DNA from: Ryuthela nishihirai
Lineage: Eukaryota; Arthropoda; Arachnida; Araneae; Heptathelidae
DNA: 64,000 bases
Assembly (NCBI GenBank): GCA_038380435.1
Contig: JAWZYU010000028.1
Coordinates: 20,816,201 to 20,880,200 of the forward strand
Reading direction: 5' to 3'
How positions within the stretch are numbered: the stretch's first letter is position 1; each line of letters starts with the position of its first letter. Below the pieces are notes generated by a model. The model had not been told where the DNA came from. It made no database searches and was given only the letters and a program-made list of their open reading frames with translations. Below are positions 41,871 to 53,689 of this stretch, piece by piece. A program made the position numbers and the translations under genes.

Positions 41871-42882
41871 GCAAAACGTAATCACTTGCATTTGTTATTT
41901 TAGTATTTAAATGCTACATACTCTTAATACCAAAGCCTAAATTCTATTTGTAGTGGCTTCATCTTCTACCGTACTCTCCATACTCCAGTGAGATCATCTA
42001 AGTCAAGCCAACTTATTAAGTCACAGTTCTGCTACCCTTGATTATGACAGAACGAATTGCTTGGGGACCACATATAATGACTTCACGGACCTCATGCGAC
42101 CCGCGTTTTGGAGGCCTTGAACTGGATTCTTTACAAAACTTATTGAGCAAAATAAAAAGCTCCTAAGAATTATTTTTCACATTTCTTAAACGTCCTAAAG
42201 GTGCGCTGGTTCGATGACCCGCTTCGCCCACTTCCTAAAACGACTAGGTAAAGCAAAACGTCTCTGATTAATAATAATAATAATAATATCTTTATTAAGC
42301 CTTAGTATGGTAATATACATAAATTACCCCACTAAGCCTTATGGCTTGTCAGCAGGATTCAGTCAGAAAAATTCCATTGATTATTACACATTTAGTGCTT
42401 GTTTGTGTTCCTCGATAACTCTAATAACAAATTTCGTTAGAAAATGACATAAGTTCTTAAAACATTGTCTCGTTTTTCTCCGTTTCAGATTTAGTTCAGT
42501 AGTCAGCTCTATTGAGTGATGTCAGAAGGCTGGTTGTCAAGGAAATAGTAATCCAAAGGCTGCATAATTTGGATATTTAGATAAATCAAATAAATCAAAT
42601 TTGGCGAGGTTTATTGGATGATTAATTCTTCACCTATTAACAAATGTTTCCGCCAAAAAAACCCATTCCAAATGTTCCCCCCATAAAACCGTTCCTTCTC
42701 GTTCTCATCACACTTCTTTCTGAATGTGTGCATAAGAACAGATAGCATTCCAAGTGCCCACTTTGGTCAGTTTATTTTCAATATTTATATAAACCTCTGA
42801 TGTTTCATTTTGATGCTCGCGTGAACTACAGCGTGAGAAATACGTCATCAACTACTTCGAACGACTTAACTGAAAAATAAGG
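41871..42882. other. Unique AT-rich DNA
   Basis: Only the possible LINE tail at 42262-42360 stands out. Confidence 0.5.
42262..42360 (-). other. Possible LINE 3' end with TAA-type tail
   Basis: ATAATAATAATAATAATATC followed by TTTATTAAGCCTTAGTATGG would be the 3' tail of an antisense I- or R1-like element. No coding part adjoins it. Confidence 0.35.
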
Positions 42883-43267
42883 GTTGGGTTGTTTTACCTC
42901 TGAGCGGCACTTTTTTGCACACCATGGGCTAAATGGCCAGGCCACAAGGACCCCGAAGGCTCAGAGAAGGTTGGGGGAGGGGACCCACTGGAACAGCTGT
43001 TGGGAGACAGATGGTAGCCTCCCGTCAAGGCCATCCAGCGTGTTCTTTAACGTGCACAGGGTATGGCTCTCCCGCACACGGGGCCACGGCTTAACGTCCC
43101 ATCCGACGGACGGCGGCTTTTCCAAGCCCATCGGTGTCCCCTACTGACCGTGGGCATGGCGGGGAATTTTGCGGAGTTAAATCTCAACGCTCACCCAGCT
43201 GAGACTCGAAACTGGGAACTGCAGATTACGAGCCTGGCGCGCTACCGAGTGAGCCACCCTCGCCCTG
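42883..43267 (-). mobile_element. SINE-A (antisense), full length
   Basis: Near-consensus body; head at right. Confidence 0.9.
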
Positions 43268-44110
43268 ATAAGGCTAGAGTGTTGCACTCTGTGGGTTTGG
43301 GAACTGTCGGCTGCAGACAGTGAACCCGCTGAGGTCAAAAGGAGAAGACCTTGGGAGAATAGAAGTCGGGTCAGAATTTTGTTTTTTTTTTTGTGAAACG
43401 GTGATTTTTGCATATTGTGCAAGTGTGAAGATAAATTTGAAGATTGGTAACTTCTGGAAAGAGCTTTTTGGGGTAAAAGAGTGGAGAAGAAAAATTAAAA
43501 AACTCAGTAAACTCCGTTTAAAATTTTAATTTTTTTAAATATTCTTCCGGAATTTAAAACGCTATCTAAATATGAATATTTAATAACAGTGCTTATCTTT
43601 AAAAAGTTTCGTGTGAAGAGATGAAATTTGAAAGGATTATCAGTCAGCTTTAAAAAAAAAATGACAACACTTACTTTAGTTAACGGCTTAAAGGAAGAGA
43701 TTTTGTTATTTTTGGGTATTAATTAATGTTTGAACTAAACTTTCATGACATGAAACTATGCCCCTAAAGTTTCGAAATTTTTCCTTCCTGTAAGGAGAGG
43801 CAAGGTTATGATTAACAACAATTCATGCTGCATTAAGATTCCTCCGTTTCCCATCGATTTAAAATAAGCGCATGGCTATGCGCTTATTTTAAATCGATGG
43901 GAATCCAACAACTGAACTGTTAAAAGGACTTATTGCTTTCCTTCTTACCTTTACCAAATGTGAAACTGTCACCGACTTAATCCAACAGGTAGAACAACTG
44001 GCGCGTAACCTCTAGATCCCGTTATCGTGTCTATCAATCCGGTTGTCGGATTTCTTTTTCTCTTGCCACTTACCTATTCCTTGATGTGGACTATGTTATC
44101 ACTGAAGTGT
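43268..44110. other. Unique AT-rich DNA with one hairpin
   Basis: Contains the hairpin at 43848-43903; otherwise nothing recognised. Confidence 0.5.
43848..43903. repeat. Perfect hairpin, 26-bp arms
   Basis: Arms with core CCCATCGATTTAAAATAAGC and its complement, 4-base loop GGCT, in otherwise unique DNA. Confidence 0.9.
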
Positions 44111-44488
44111 AGGGGCGGGGATGGCTCAGTCGGTAGCGCGCTAGGCTCGTAATCTGTAGTTCCCAGGGTCGAGTCCCACTGGGTCAGCGTTGAGATTTAT
44201 CTCCGCAAAATTCCCCGCCCTGCCCACGGTCAGTAGGGGACACCGATAGGTTTGGAAAGGCCGCCGTCCGTCGGATGGGACGTTAAGCCGTGGCCCCGTG
44301 TGCGGGAGAGCCATAACCTGTACACGTTAAAGAACACGCTGGATGGCCTTGACGGGAGGCTACCATCTGTCTCCCAACAGCTGTTCCTGAGGGTCCCATC
44401 CTTCTCTGAGCCTTCGTGATCCATGTGACCTGGCCATTTAGCCCATGATGTGCAGAAAAGTGCCGCTCAGAGGTAAAACAACCCAAAC
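44111..44488 (+). mobile_element. SINE-A, full length
   Basis: Head GGCTCAGTCGGTAGCGCGCT, body with a small deletion near 44390, tail AACAACCCAAACAAC. Confidence 0.9.
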
Positions 44489-44739
44489 AACACTGAAGTG
44501 TATTTATTTTACCTAGAAGTTATAATTTTCTGCAAAGGAGAAGCGGAATTGAAATTGTAAGCAGTAACCAGTCTTCGGACGGTGTGAGTGGGAAAAAAAA
44601 AAGATTTTTTTAGTTCCTTTCAAAAAAACAAGATTTTATTTTCCCGTCTATTCGTTTGTAGATATTAAATTTTTATGTATGTTTTAAGACATAAATTATT
44701 TTTTTTTATTTTTCTGCAACAATTTATGATCTGTCATGG

Positions 44740-44872
44740 TATTAGTGGATGTTTGTGTTGCCTTTCTGCTAAGGCCTCGTCTTCCTCACAGATTCTTCTA
44801 TATGGCGTATTAACAGGCTGCTGTGAGACCTCTGTGGCAAGCAGCTGCTTGAAAGGGTATTTATTTATTTCT
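44740..44872 (+). mobile_element. SINE-B fragment (+)
   Basis: Body only, from TTTCTGCTAAGGCCTCGTCT to CAAGCAGCTGCTTGAAAGGG. Confidence 0.75.
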
Positions 44873-45243
44873 ATACATATTTATAGTTAGTAGCATAGTC
44901 AAAGAGTTCGGGTTTAACACTCCCTTCTTGGGGGGTGGGGGATTTTAAGTTTAACAAATCTTTATTCACCATTAGACATTGACAGTTAGACATCCTTAAA
45001 ATTTCGCACGAATTTGTCATTCCCAAATTTTTTAACGATCAAATTACTACTTTGAAAAAATATTCCAGAGAAATATTTTGTCCCTTCAGTCTTTTTCTAA
45101 AACAATTCACAAATCAATTATGATTTCAAAAGGACAAAAAAAAATACCCGTCCCTCTATGATTCGCTTACTCCTTCGTAAATCACATTGTTCGTCATTTT
45201 GGAGTTATGGAATCTGTATTTTAATGAGGATTCAATCACTTAA

Positions 45244-45795
45244 CCCTTTCACGACTAAGGGAAACATTTTTCCCCATGTTAAAATTGGTGATTGTCGTAT
45301 TTAATTATAACCTTATTTGCATTTTTTATACAGAATATCAAAATAGAACGTATGCCGAGCGCAATTACGTAAACGGGAACGTTTAGTCCATGTCCATCTT
45401 TGCAATAATGTTGCATCTGTGCAATGTCCATCTTTGCAATAATGTTGCATCTGTGCAATGTCCATCTTTGCTTCACAACCAAAAGAAATCGCTTCGCAGA
45501 ATATCATAATTAGCACATCATTTTGTATAGTAATTTTATTTCATAATTTTGTATTATTTTAGTTAACATTTTGTTCTAATAAACCAATAAATAAAAGACA
45601 TTGCATAATAAGCCTAACTATAATTTGTGTTACCTTTATAGTCCATTGGGAAAAATATTTCCCATAAAATTCCAAAAAAACTACACATTGTTATGTATTT
45701 TTCTTATGATTTTTATTTATTTTACGTCTAAACAAACTAAAATAAACAGTTGCATACTAATATTTACTCTTAGAAACCTTATGGTCCTGAAAGGG
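45244..45795. mobile_element. piggyBac-like MITE with TTAA target
   Basis: 552 bp, ends CCCTTTCACGAC and GTCCTGAAAGGG, with TTAA at 45240-45243 and 45796-45799. An inner inverted pair (GGGAAACATTTTTCCC / GGGAAAAATATTTCCC) lies at both sides. No transposase. Confidence 0.85.
45385..45475. repeat. 37-bp tandem duplication inside the piggyBac-like MITE
   Basis: GTCCATCTTTGCAATAATGT + TGCATCTGTGCAAT is repeated twice, plus part of a third copy. Confidence 0.85.
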
Positions 45796-46284
45796 TTAAG
45801 TAGGCAATTATTTAGAAACAACTAAGACTTGTTCCCCATAAAGCACGTTAGGCACTTGGCTAGGGGCGCCAACATTTAGGTGTTACAATTTGTTTATTTA
45901 AATAATAGCAAAAATATGTCCTTTTCAATTCGCAAAAGGAATAAAAAACTACTTACAAATGTCCTTTACACAAACAGCGGACAACAAAAAAATCTATGTC
46001 AAACTTACGAAGCTCTGAATGTAGTTTTACATTTACACAACGTGGAAATGTACCAATTCTTCTGATAATTATTGCAATTTCTTAATTCGCAGAACTGCAG
46101 CATTGAATACTACAAAATTATATGCTAAGTAAAATATTGATTTATTACATTAATATTTCCCGTATTTTTAATGTTACCTTTTCTTACGCACACATTACGA
46201 ATGGTGAGAACGAAAAAAACCGGCTTTATGGACCAAATATTTTTAATTCTCTCACGCAAGGAGACATTATTTTGTCACTTAATA

Positions 46285-49200
46285 CAATCGTTCTCAACCT
46301 TTTATGCTTCACGTACCCCCTGGAAATGTGCATGTAACTAGCGTACCCCTTGTATAGATAAATAAAACTATAGTTATAGTATAACAATGGGAATAAAATA
46401 GAACATATATATCAGTGGTTCTCAACCTTTTATGCTTCACGTACCCCCTGGAAATGTGTATGTAACTGGCGTACCTTTGTATAGATAGATAAAACTATAG
46501 TTATAGTATAACAATGGGAATAAAATTAAACATATATATCAGTGGTTCTCAACCTTTTGATGATTCACGTACCCCCTGGAAATGTATATGTAACTGACGT
46601 ACCCCTTGTATAGATAGATAAAACTATAGTTATAATATAACAATGGGAATAAAATAAAACATATATATCACTGGTTCTCAAAGTTTTATGCTTCACGTAC
46701 CCCCTGAAAATGTGTATGTAAGTGGCGTACCCCTTGTATAGATAAATAAAACTATCGTTATAGTATCACAATGGGAATAAAATAAAACATATACACTAGT
46801 GGTTCTCAACCTTTTATGCTTCACGTACCCCCTTGAAATGTTTGTGTAACTGGCGTACCCCTTGTATAGATAGATAAAACTATAGTTATAGTATAACAAT
46901 GGGAATAAAATAAAACATATATATGAGTGGTTCTCAACCTTTTATGCTTCACGTACCCCTGGAAATGTATATGTAACTGGCGTACCCCTTGTATAGAAAG
47001 ATAAAACTATAGTTATAGTATAACAATGGGAATAAAATAAAACATATATATCAGTGGTTCTCAACCATTTATGCTTCACGTACCCCCTGGAAATGTGTAT
47101 GCAACTGGCGTACCCCTTGTATAGATAAATAAAACTATCGTTATAGTATCACAATGGGAATAAAATAAAACATATATATCAGTGGTTCCCAACCTTTTTA
47201 TGATTCACGTACCCCCTGGAAATGTGTATGTAACTGGCGTAACCCTTGTATTGACAGATAAAATTATAGTTATAGTATAACAATGGGAATAAAATAAAAC
47301 ATATACACTAGTGGTTCTCAACCTTTTATGCTTCACGTACCCCCTTGAAATGTTTGTGTAACTAGCGTACCCCTTGTATAGATAGATAAAACTATAGTTA
47401 TAGTATAACAATGGGAATAAAATAAAACATATATATGAGTGGTTCTCAACCTTTTATGCTTCACGTACCCCCTGGAAATGTGTATGTAACTGGCGTACTC
47501 TTTGTATAGATAGCTAAAACTTTAGTTATAGTATAACAATGGGAATAAAATAAAACATATATATCAGTGGTTCTCAACCTTTTATGCTTCACGTACCCCT
47601 GGAAATGTGTATGTAACTGACGTACCCCTTGTATAGATAGATAAAACTATAGTTATAGTATAACAATGGGAATAAAATAAAACATATATATCAGTGGTTC
47701 TCAACCTTTTATGCTTCACGTACCCCTGGAAATGTGTATGTAACTTGCGTACCCCATGTATAGATAGATAAAACTATAGTTATAGTATAACAATGGGAAT
47801 AAAATAAAACATATATATCAGTGGTTCTCAACCTTTTATGCTTCACGTACCCCCTGGAAATGTGTATCCAACTGGCGTACCCCTTGTATAGATAAATAAA
47901 ACTATAGTTATAGTATAACAATGGGAATAAAATAAAACATATATATCAGTGGTTCTCAACCTTTTTATGATTCACGTACCCCCTGGAAATGTGTATGTAA
48001 CTGGCGTAACCCTTGTATTGACAGATAAAATTATAGTTATAGTATAACAATGGGAATAAAATAAAACATATATACTAGTGGTTCTCAACCTTTTATGCTT
48101 CACGTACCCCCTTGAAATGTTTGTGTAACTGGCGTACCCCTTGTATAGATAGATAAAACTATAGTTATAGTATAACAATGGGAATAAAATAAAACATATA
48201 TATGAGTGGTTCTCAACCTTTTATGCTTCACGTACCCCTGGAAATGTATATGTAACTGGCGTACCCCTTGTATAGAAAGATAAAACTATAGTTATAGTAT
48301 AACAATGGGAAAAAATGAAACATGTATATCAGTGGTTCTCAACCTTTTATGCTTCACGTACCCCCTGGAAATGTATATGTAACTGGCGTACCCCTTGTAT
48401 AGCTAGATAAAACTATAGTTATAGTATAACAATGGGAATAAAATAAAACATATATATCAGTGGTTCTCAACCTTTTATGCTTTACGTACCCCTGGAAATG
48501 TGTATGTAACTGACGTACCCCTTGTATAGATAGATAAAACTATAGTTATAGTATAACAATGGGAATAAAATAAAACATATATATCAGTGGTTCTCAACCT
48601 TTTATGCTTCACGTACCCCTGGAAATGTGTATGTAACTTGCGTACCCCATGTATAGATAGATAAAACTATAGTTATAGTATAACAATGGGAATAAAATAA
48701 AACATATATATCAGTGGTTCTCAACCTTTTATGCTTCACGTACCCCCTGGAAATGTGTATCCAACTGGCGTACCCCTTGTATAGATAAATAAAACTATAG
48801 TTATAGTATAACAATGGGAATAAAATAAAACATATATATCAGTGGTTCTCAACCTTTTTATGATTCACGTACCCCCTGGAAATGTGTATGTAACTGGCGT
48901 AACCCTTGTATTGACAGATAAAATTATAGTTATAGTATAACAATGGGAATAAAATAAAACATATACACTAGTGGTTCTCAACCTTTTATGCTTCACGTAC
49001 CCCCTTGAAATGTTTGTGTAACTGGCGTACCCCTTGTATAGATAGATAAAACTATAGTTATAGTATAACAATGGGAATAAAATAAAACATATATATGAGT
49101 GGTTCTCAACCTTTTATGCTTCACGTACCCCCTGGAAATGTGTATGCAACTGGCGTACCCCTTGTATAGATAAATAAAACTATAGTTATAGTATAACAAT

Positions 49201-49800
49201 GGGAATAAAATAAAACATATATATCAGTGGTTCTCAACCTTTTTATGATTTACGTACCCCCTGGAAATGTGTATGTAACTAGCGTAACCCTTGTATTGAT
49301 AGATAAAACTATAGTTATAGTATAACAATGGGAATAAAATAAAACATATATATCAGTGGTTCTCAACCTTTTATGCTTCACGTACCCCCTGGAAATGTGT
49401 ATGTAACTGGCGTACCCCTTGTATAGATAGATAAAACTATAGTTATAGTATAACAATAGGAATAAAATAAAACACATATATCAGTGGTTCTCAACCTTTT
49501 ATGCTTCACGTACCCCTGGAAATGTGTATGTAACTGGCGTACCCCTTGTATAGATAGATAAAACTATAGTTATATTATAACAATGGGAATAAAATGAAAC
49601 ATGTATATCAGTGGTTCTCAACCTTTTATGCTTCACGTACCCCCTGGAAATGTATATGTAACTGGCGTACCCCTTGTATAGATAGATAAAACTATAGTTA
49701 AAGTATAACAATGGGAATAAAATAAAACATATATATCAGTGGTTCTCAACCTTTTATGCTTGCCATACCCTCTGGAAGTGTTATATAACTGGCCTACCCC
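46285..49800. repeat. ~128-bp tandem array derived from a hAT-like element end
   Basis: About 28 head-to-tail units, each starting AGTGGTTCTCAACCTTTTAT, followed by GCTTCACGTACCCCCTGGAA and ending near AATAAAATAAAACATATATA. Blocks of several units are repeated as larger periods (e.g. 47690-48190 resembles 48590-49080), so higher-order copying occurred. Short open frames on - are a by-product of the repeat. Confidence 0.95.
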
Positions 49801-50283
49801 TTGTCTGTCAGGATTTTGAGCTAGTAATCAAGGGATTCCATTAAACCTCAATGCTTGAAATGAGTTCATCATGCATAAGCACGATGTTGAATAAAAAATG
49901 GCTGTGAAATATTTATTTCTCTAGGAAGAATGTCTTCATAAATGGCAGGTGATGTTGACCTAGTTTCTTTTTTTTGTCAGTTTTCTTTTTTTTTATCACC
50001 AAAACATCCGAACTTTTGTTAGTTTCGACCAAACTGGTTAATGCTAGAGCAGTTCTGACTCGGGCATAAACGATGCTGGGCTACATCCATTACCTCCTGC
50101 CATTAAATTTGCTCAACGCCTAAAGCAAAATATAATATGAACAACAAACGTAACTGTTTGGTCTTACCTCGCTTTACAGCGACTTCCTGGATTATATTTT
50201 ATTTGCACACTTTAGTATAAGCTTAGATTTGATATACATTTTTCTTTTGGTTGCGAAGAATACTTGTCCTTATTGTAGACGTA
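49801..50283. other. Unique AT-rich DNA
   Basis: Nothing recognised. Confidence 0.5.
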
Positions 50284-50848
50284 CAGTCGCTCAAAAAAGT
50301 ATTCGAACACTGTGGTTGATTACAGAATTCGGAAAAAATATCTGGCAACGATTTTTTTAGAGATTAGTGATCTGGTAACCTTCGTGTCACGTTGGTTGGG
50401 TTGTTTTACCTCTGAGCGGCACTTTTTTGCACACCATGGGCTAAATGGCCAGGTCACATGGACCCCGAAGGCTCAGAGATGGTTGGGGGAGGGGACCCAC
50501 TGGAACAGCTGTTGGGAGACAGATGGTAGCCTCCCGTCAAGGCCATCCAGCGTGTTCTTTAACGTGCACAGGGTATGGCTCTCCCGCACACGGGGCCACG
50601 GCTTAACGTCCCATCCGACGGACAGCGGCCTTTCCAAGCCCATCGATGTCCCCTACTGACCGTGGGCAGGGCGGGGAATTTTGCGGAGATAAATCTCAAC
50701 GCTGACCCAGCTGGGACTCGAACCTGGGAAATTCGTGTCACGTGACACGAAGGTTGCCAGATCAGTAATTTCTAAAAAAATCGTTGTCAGATATGTTTTT
50801 TGAATTCTGTAATCAACCATAGTGTTCGCATACCTTTTTCAGCGACTG
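50284..50848. mobile_element. Tc1-like MITE interrupted by a SINE-A
   Basis: Left part 50284-50392 and right part 50731-50848 of one MITE, TA on both sides, separated by the SINE-A at 50393-50730. Confidence 0.88.
50393..50730 (-). mobile_element. SINE-A inserted into a Tc1-like MITE, head truncated
   Basis: The antisense copy ends within the T arm of the head (CTCGAACCTGGGAA) and is flanked by TTCGTGTCACGT on both sides, an ~11-12-bp target duplication inside the MITE at 50284-50848. Confidence 0.9.
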
Positions 50849-51278
50849 TACACTATCGAATCTTAAGACGAAATTTGAAAGAAGGATATTTATGGACTGA
50901 ATGTAAATTGAAATTAAGCACTTTTACCAACACTTACTAATTTTACAAAATAAAGCACTATATATACAATATTTTATGAAACGGTATACTTGCAAAACAG
51001 CTGTATTAGCCTATATAACAGTCTACAAGTCAAATTTGTTAAAATGAAATAAAACACTGTTTGTACTAATCTAAATAAATCAGTCTAGAAAAGTTGAATC
51101 TCGCTGCTGTTTCAAAACAGGCTTAATTTCGTTAAGATGTCGCAAGACAGATTACATTACAATGGCAAGAATATAATTTTTGCGAATGAATATAAATATA
51201 CGTGTTATATATATATATACATATATGATGATTTTATTAATATATGCATTTACCATTATTAGTTTATTCTTCAAAATA

Positions 51279-51613
51279 CAGTGGACCTTCGTTATAGCGC
51301 TGCTCGCTATACCGCGCACTCGGTTATAGCGCGGGCGATGTTCGCGATAAGTTCAAACATGTTTATACAGGTTCGTGCGGCGTTAGTATCGCATCGCATT
51401 TTATTGTTACTGCGTATTGAGTAATTGTGTATGTATTGAGTTCCTGCATGTATTTTGAATAGTGTTTAATTATTGTATGCATGATGAATAAAAGAAAAGC
51501 TTACAGTGTGAAATTTATTGTGTCGCCACCGCGCCGCTCGGTATAACGCAGTTCACCTTATAACGCGGGTGTTGTTTCCCGCCCGACATGCACGTTATAT
51601 CGGGGGTCCACTG
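51279..51613. mobile_element. pogo/Tigger-like MITE
   Basis: 335 bp, ends CAGTGGACCTTCGTTATAGC and the near-complement ending GGGGTCCACTG, with TA on both sides. CpG-containing GCG-rich ends are in contrast with the AT-rich surroundings. Confidence 0.85.
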
Positions 51614-51716
51614 TAAATGATATCGATTAGAGCCATTTAGTTGAGTTTTGCTCTATGATAGTCTAATAATCTCCCTTGATACTATGCCACTGCCATTTCA
51701 GAATATGAATTATAGT

Positions 51717-51906
51717 TAATTCCCTCAAAAAAATATCCGAACACCACGGTTGATTACAGAATTCAGAAAAAATTTCTGGCAACCTTCGTGTCACGTGACA
51801 CGAAGGTTGCTAGATCACTAATTTCTGAAAAAAATCGTTGCCGGGTATTTTTTTTTCTGAATTCTGTAATCAACCATGGTGTTCGGATATTTTTTTTGAG
51901 CGACTG
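51717..51906. mobile_element. Tc1-like palindromic MITE, left tip eroded
   Basis: Right end GAGCGACTG|TA is intact; the left tip reads ATTCCCTCAAAAAAATATCC. The central palindrome is present at 51783-51810. Confidence 0.82.
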
Positions 51907-52608
51907 TACAAACATATAAAAAAGTCTCAGTCCGTACCGTGTAAAGCCGAGTCTGTAAATCGTGCAAAAAGAAACTGGTATAGGTTTTTTGACCGTGTAA
52001 AACCGAAACCACGTAATACTGTGCGAATCAAGGGATAGGTGTAGTTAGTTTTAAGGTGTCCAACGGTATTAGTTTGAAGCATTTTTATGGTACCTTTAGG
52101 ACATTTAGTAAATATTGTCCACAGTCCAAGTCCTCAAAGTGACGTTGTGTCCAAACATTTTGGCGAAATTTCTTGTCTGTATTCTGTTTCAAATACAGAT
52201 TGGAGCGGTAAAATCAGAAGATCAAAGAAGGCAAAAACCACTAAAAAGATAAACATCTATACGATTAAGATGCACTTCTACTATAAAAGAAGTAAAAACC
52301 AATGAAAGCTACACATCTACACGAATTATTATTAATTAACAATTCAGATAAATAATTTGTTCAGTTTCTATTTTTTTTTCAATTATGGAAAATTATAGCT
52401 TTCCTCGGGACTCTCAGAAATCTCAAGAACAACTCTGATATGTAATTCTCTGATACAGCAAATAGTTATAAAAAATTTAAAAATACCACCCCTTCAAGCA
52501 GCTGCTTGTTTATGAATTTTTTTAGAAAATTATTTAATATTAACCTTTAGAAAAATTATTAGCTGCCTATACAAAAATAAGTATTTCTTCTAAAATAAAT
52601 TATTATTA

Positions 52609-53183
52609 CCGTATATTTCCGCAGATAAGACGACTTTCAGATAAGACGGGGTATAAATTTTCGTCAAAGTTTTATAGTTTTAGCATATATCTGTCCTATA
52701 AGACGACCCCAAACTATCAACGGCCTATGAATTTAGTTTAGATCGGCGATCATCATCTGGATAATAATACTGTATAGCGTATACGGAATTATGTCCTATT
52801 CACAAACATTCGCACTGATTCGGGCATTCGGGTAATGACCTTGACTCTTCACAAAAGCGTCGTATGGGCCATTCTATTTTGTGGACATACCCTACTCTGT
52901 ACTAGTAAATAATTACGGTTTGTCCGTTTTTTCCTCAGTAGCTCAATAAATATAACTTTTAATATTTATTTTGTTTTAGTATTGTTTTACTATTACAATG
53001 TAATGTATTATCATATAGCGTATTTAAATAATATGATAGATTTTTCGGTAAGTTGTAGTAATAATGGTTTCAATTTATATAAATTTCAATCTAATTTTTT
53101 TTGTATCTGTCCTATAAGACGACCCGGATTTTGGGGGCCTTTTTTTATGATTCAACTATCGTCTTATCTGCGGAAATATACGG
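52609..53183. mobile_element. TIR element with CCGTATATTTCCGCAGATAA ends
   Basis: 575 bp with ~26-bp terminal inverted repeats, TA on both sides, and an inner repeated motif (CTGTCCTATAAGACGACCC at 52690 and 53107). No coding. Superfamily not assigned. Confidence 0.8.
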
Positions 53184-53689
53184 TATGTATTGTCTATAGA
53201 AGTGAGAAATTGCGAATCGTACTACGTATTTTGATTTCGAAATATTGTAAAGAACAAGATGAAGCATAATTTCCTTTTTCACCGATGCTTTTGGTTTTGG
53301 TTGTTTTAGGTTTATTGGCGCATCGGCAACTAAGGCCATAATGCGCCAGACAAAGACAAGTAGTAAATAAGATATTAAAAATCGTGTAAACCTACAACCA
53401 ATGTTAAAAGCAACATCTAAAGGTGATAAAATACAATACAAAAACAACAAGTGTAAAACAAGTAAAGACAAAACCAACAAAAATATATAACAAAAAACCG
53501 TGATAGAAATTACTGTAAAAGAACAAATATTTATATATATATACAGTATATACAATGGATAAAACTAACCCAGGTGTAAATGACCTAGGTGAGATGATGA
53601 ATAAATAACAAATCCGTAAAATCATAACCTGTTAAAATAACCTGTAAACTTCAAAAAGGCAAAAATTGGAGGTAAAAAGCAATGATCAG

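Noticed and set aside
46693..49711. Repeated ~68-aa open frames on -
   Set aside because: Shadows of the 128-bp satellite unit.
53145..53625. Hydrophobic - strand frames of 73-136 codons
   Set aside because: They read the LINE 3' tail and neighbouring AT-rich DNA; no conserved content.
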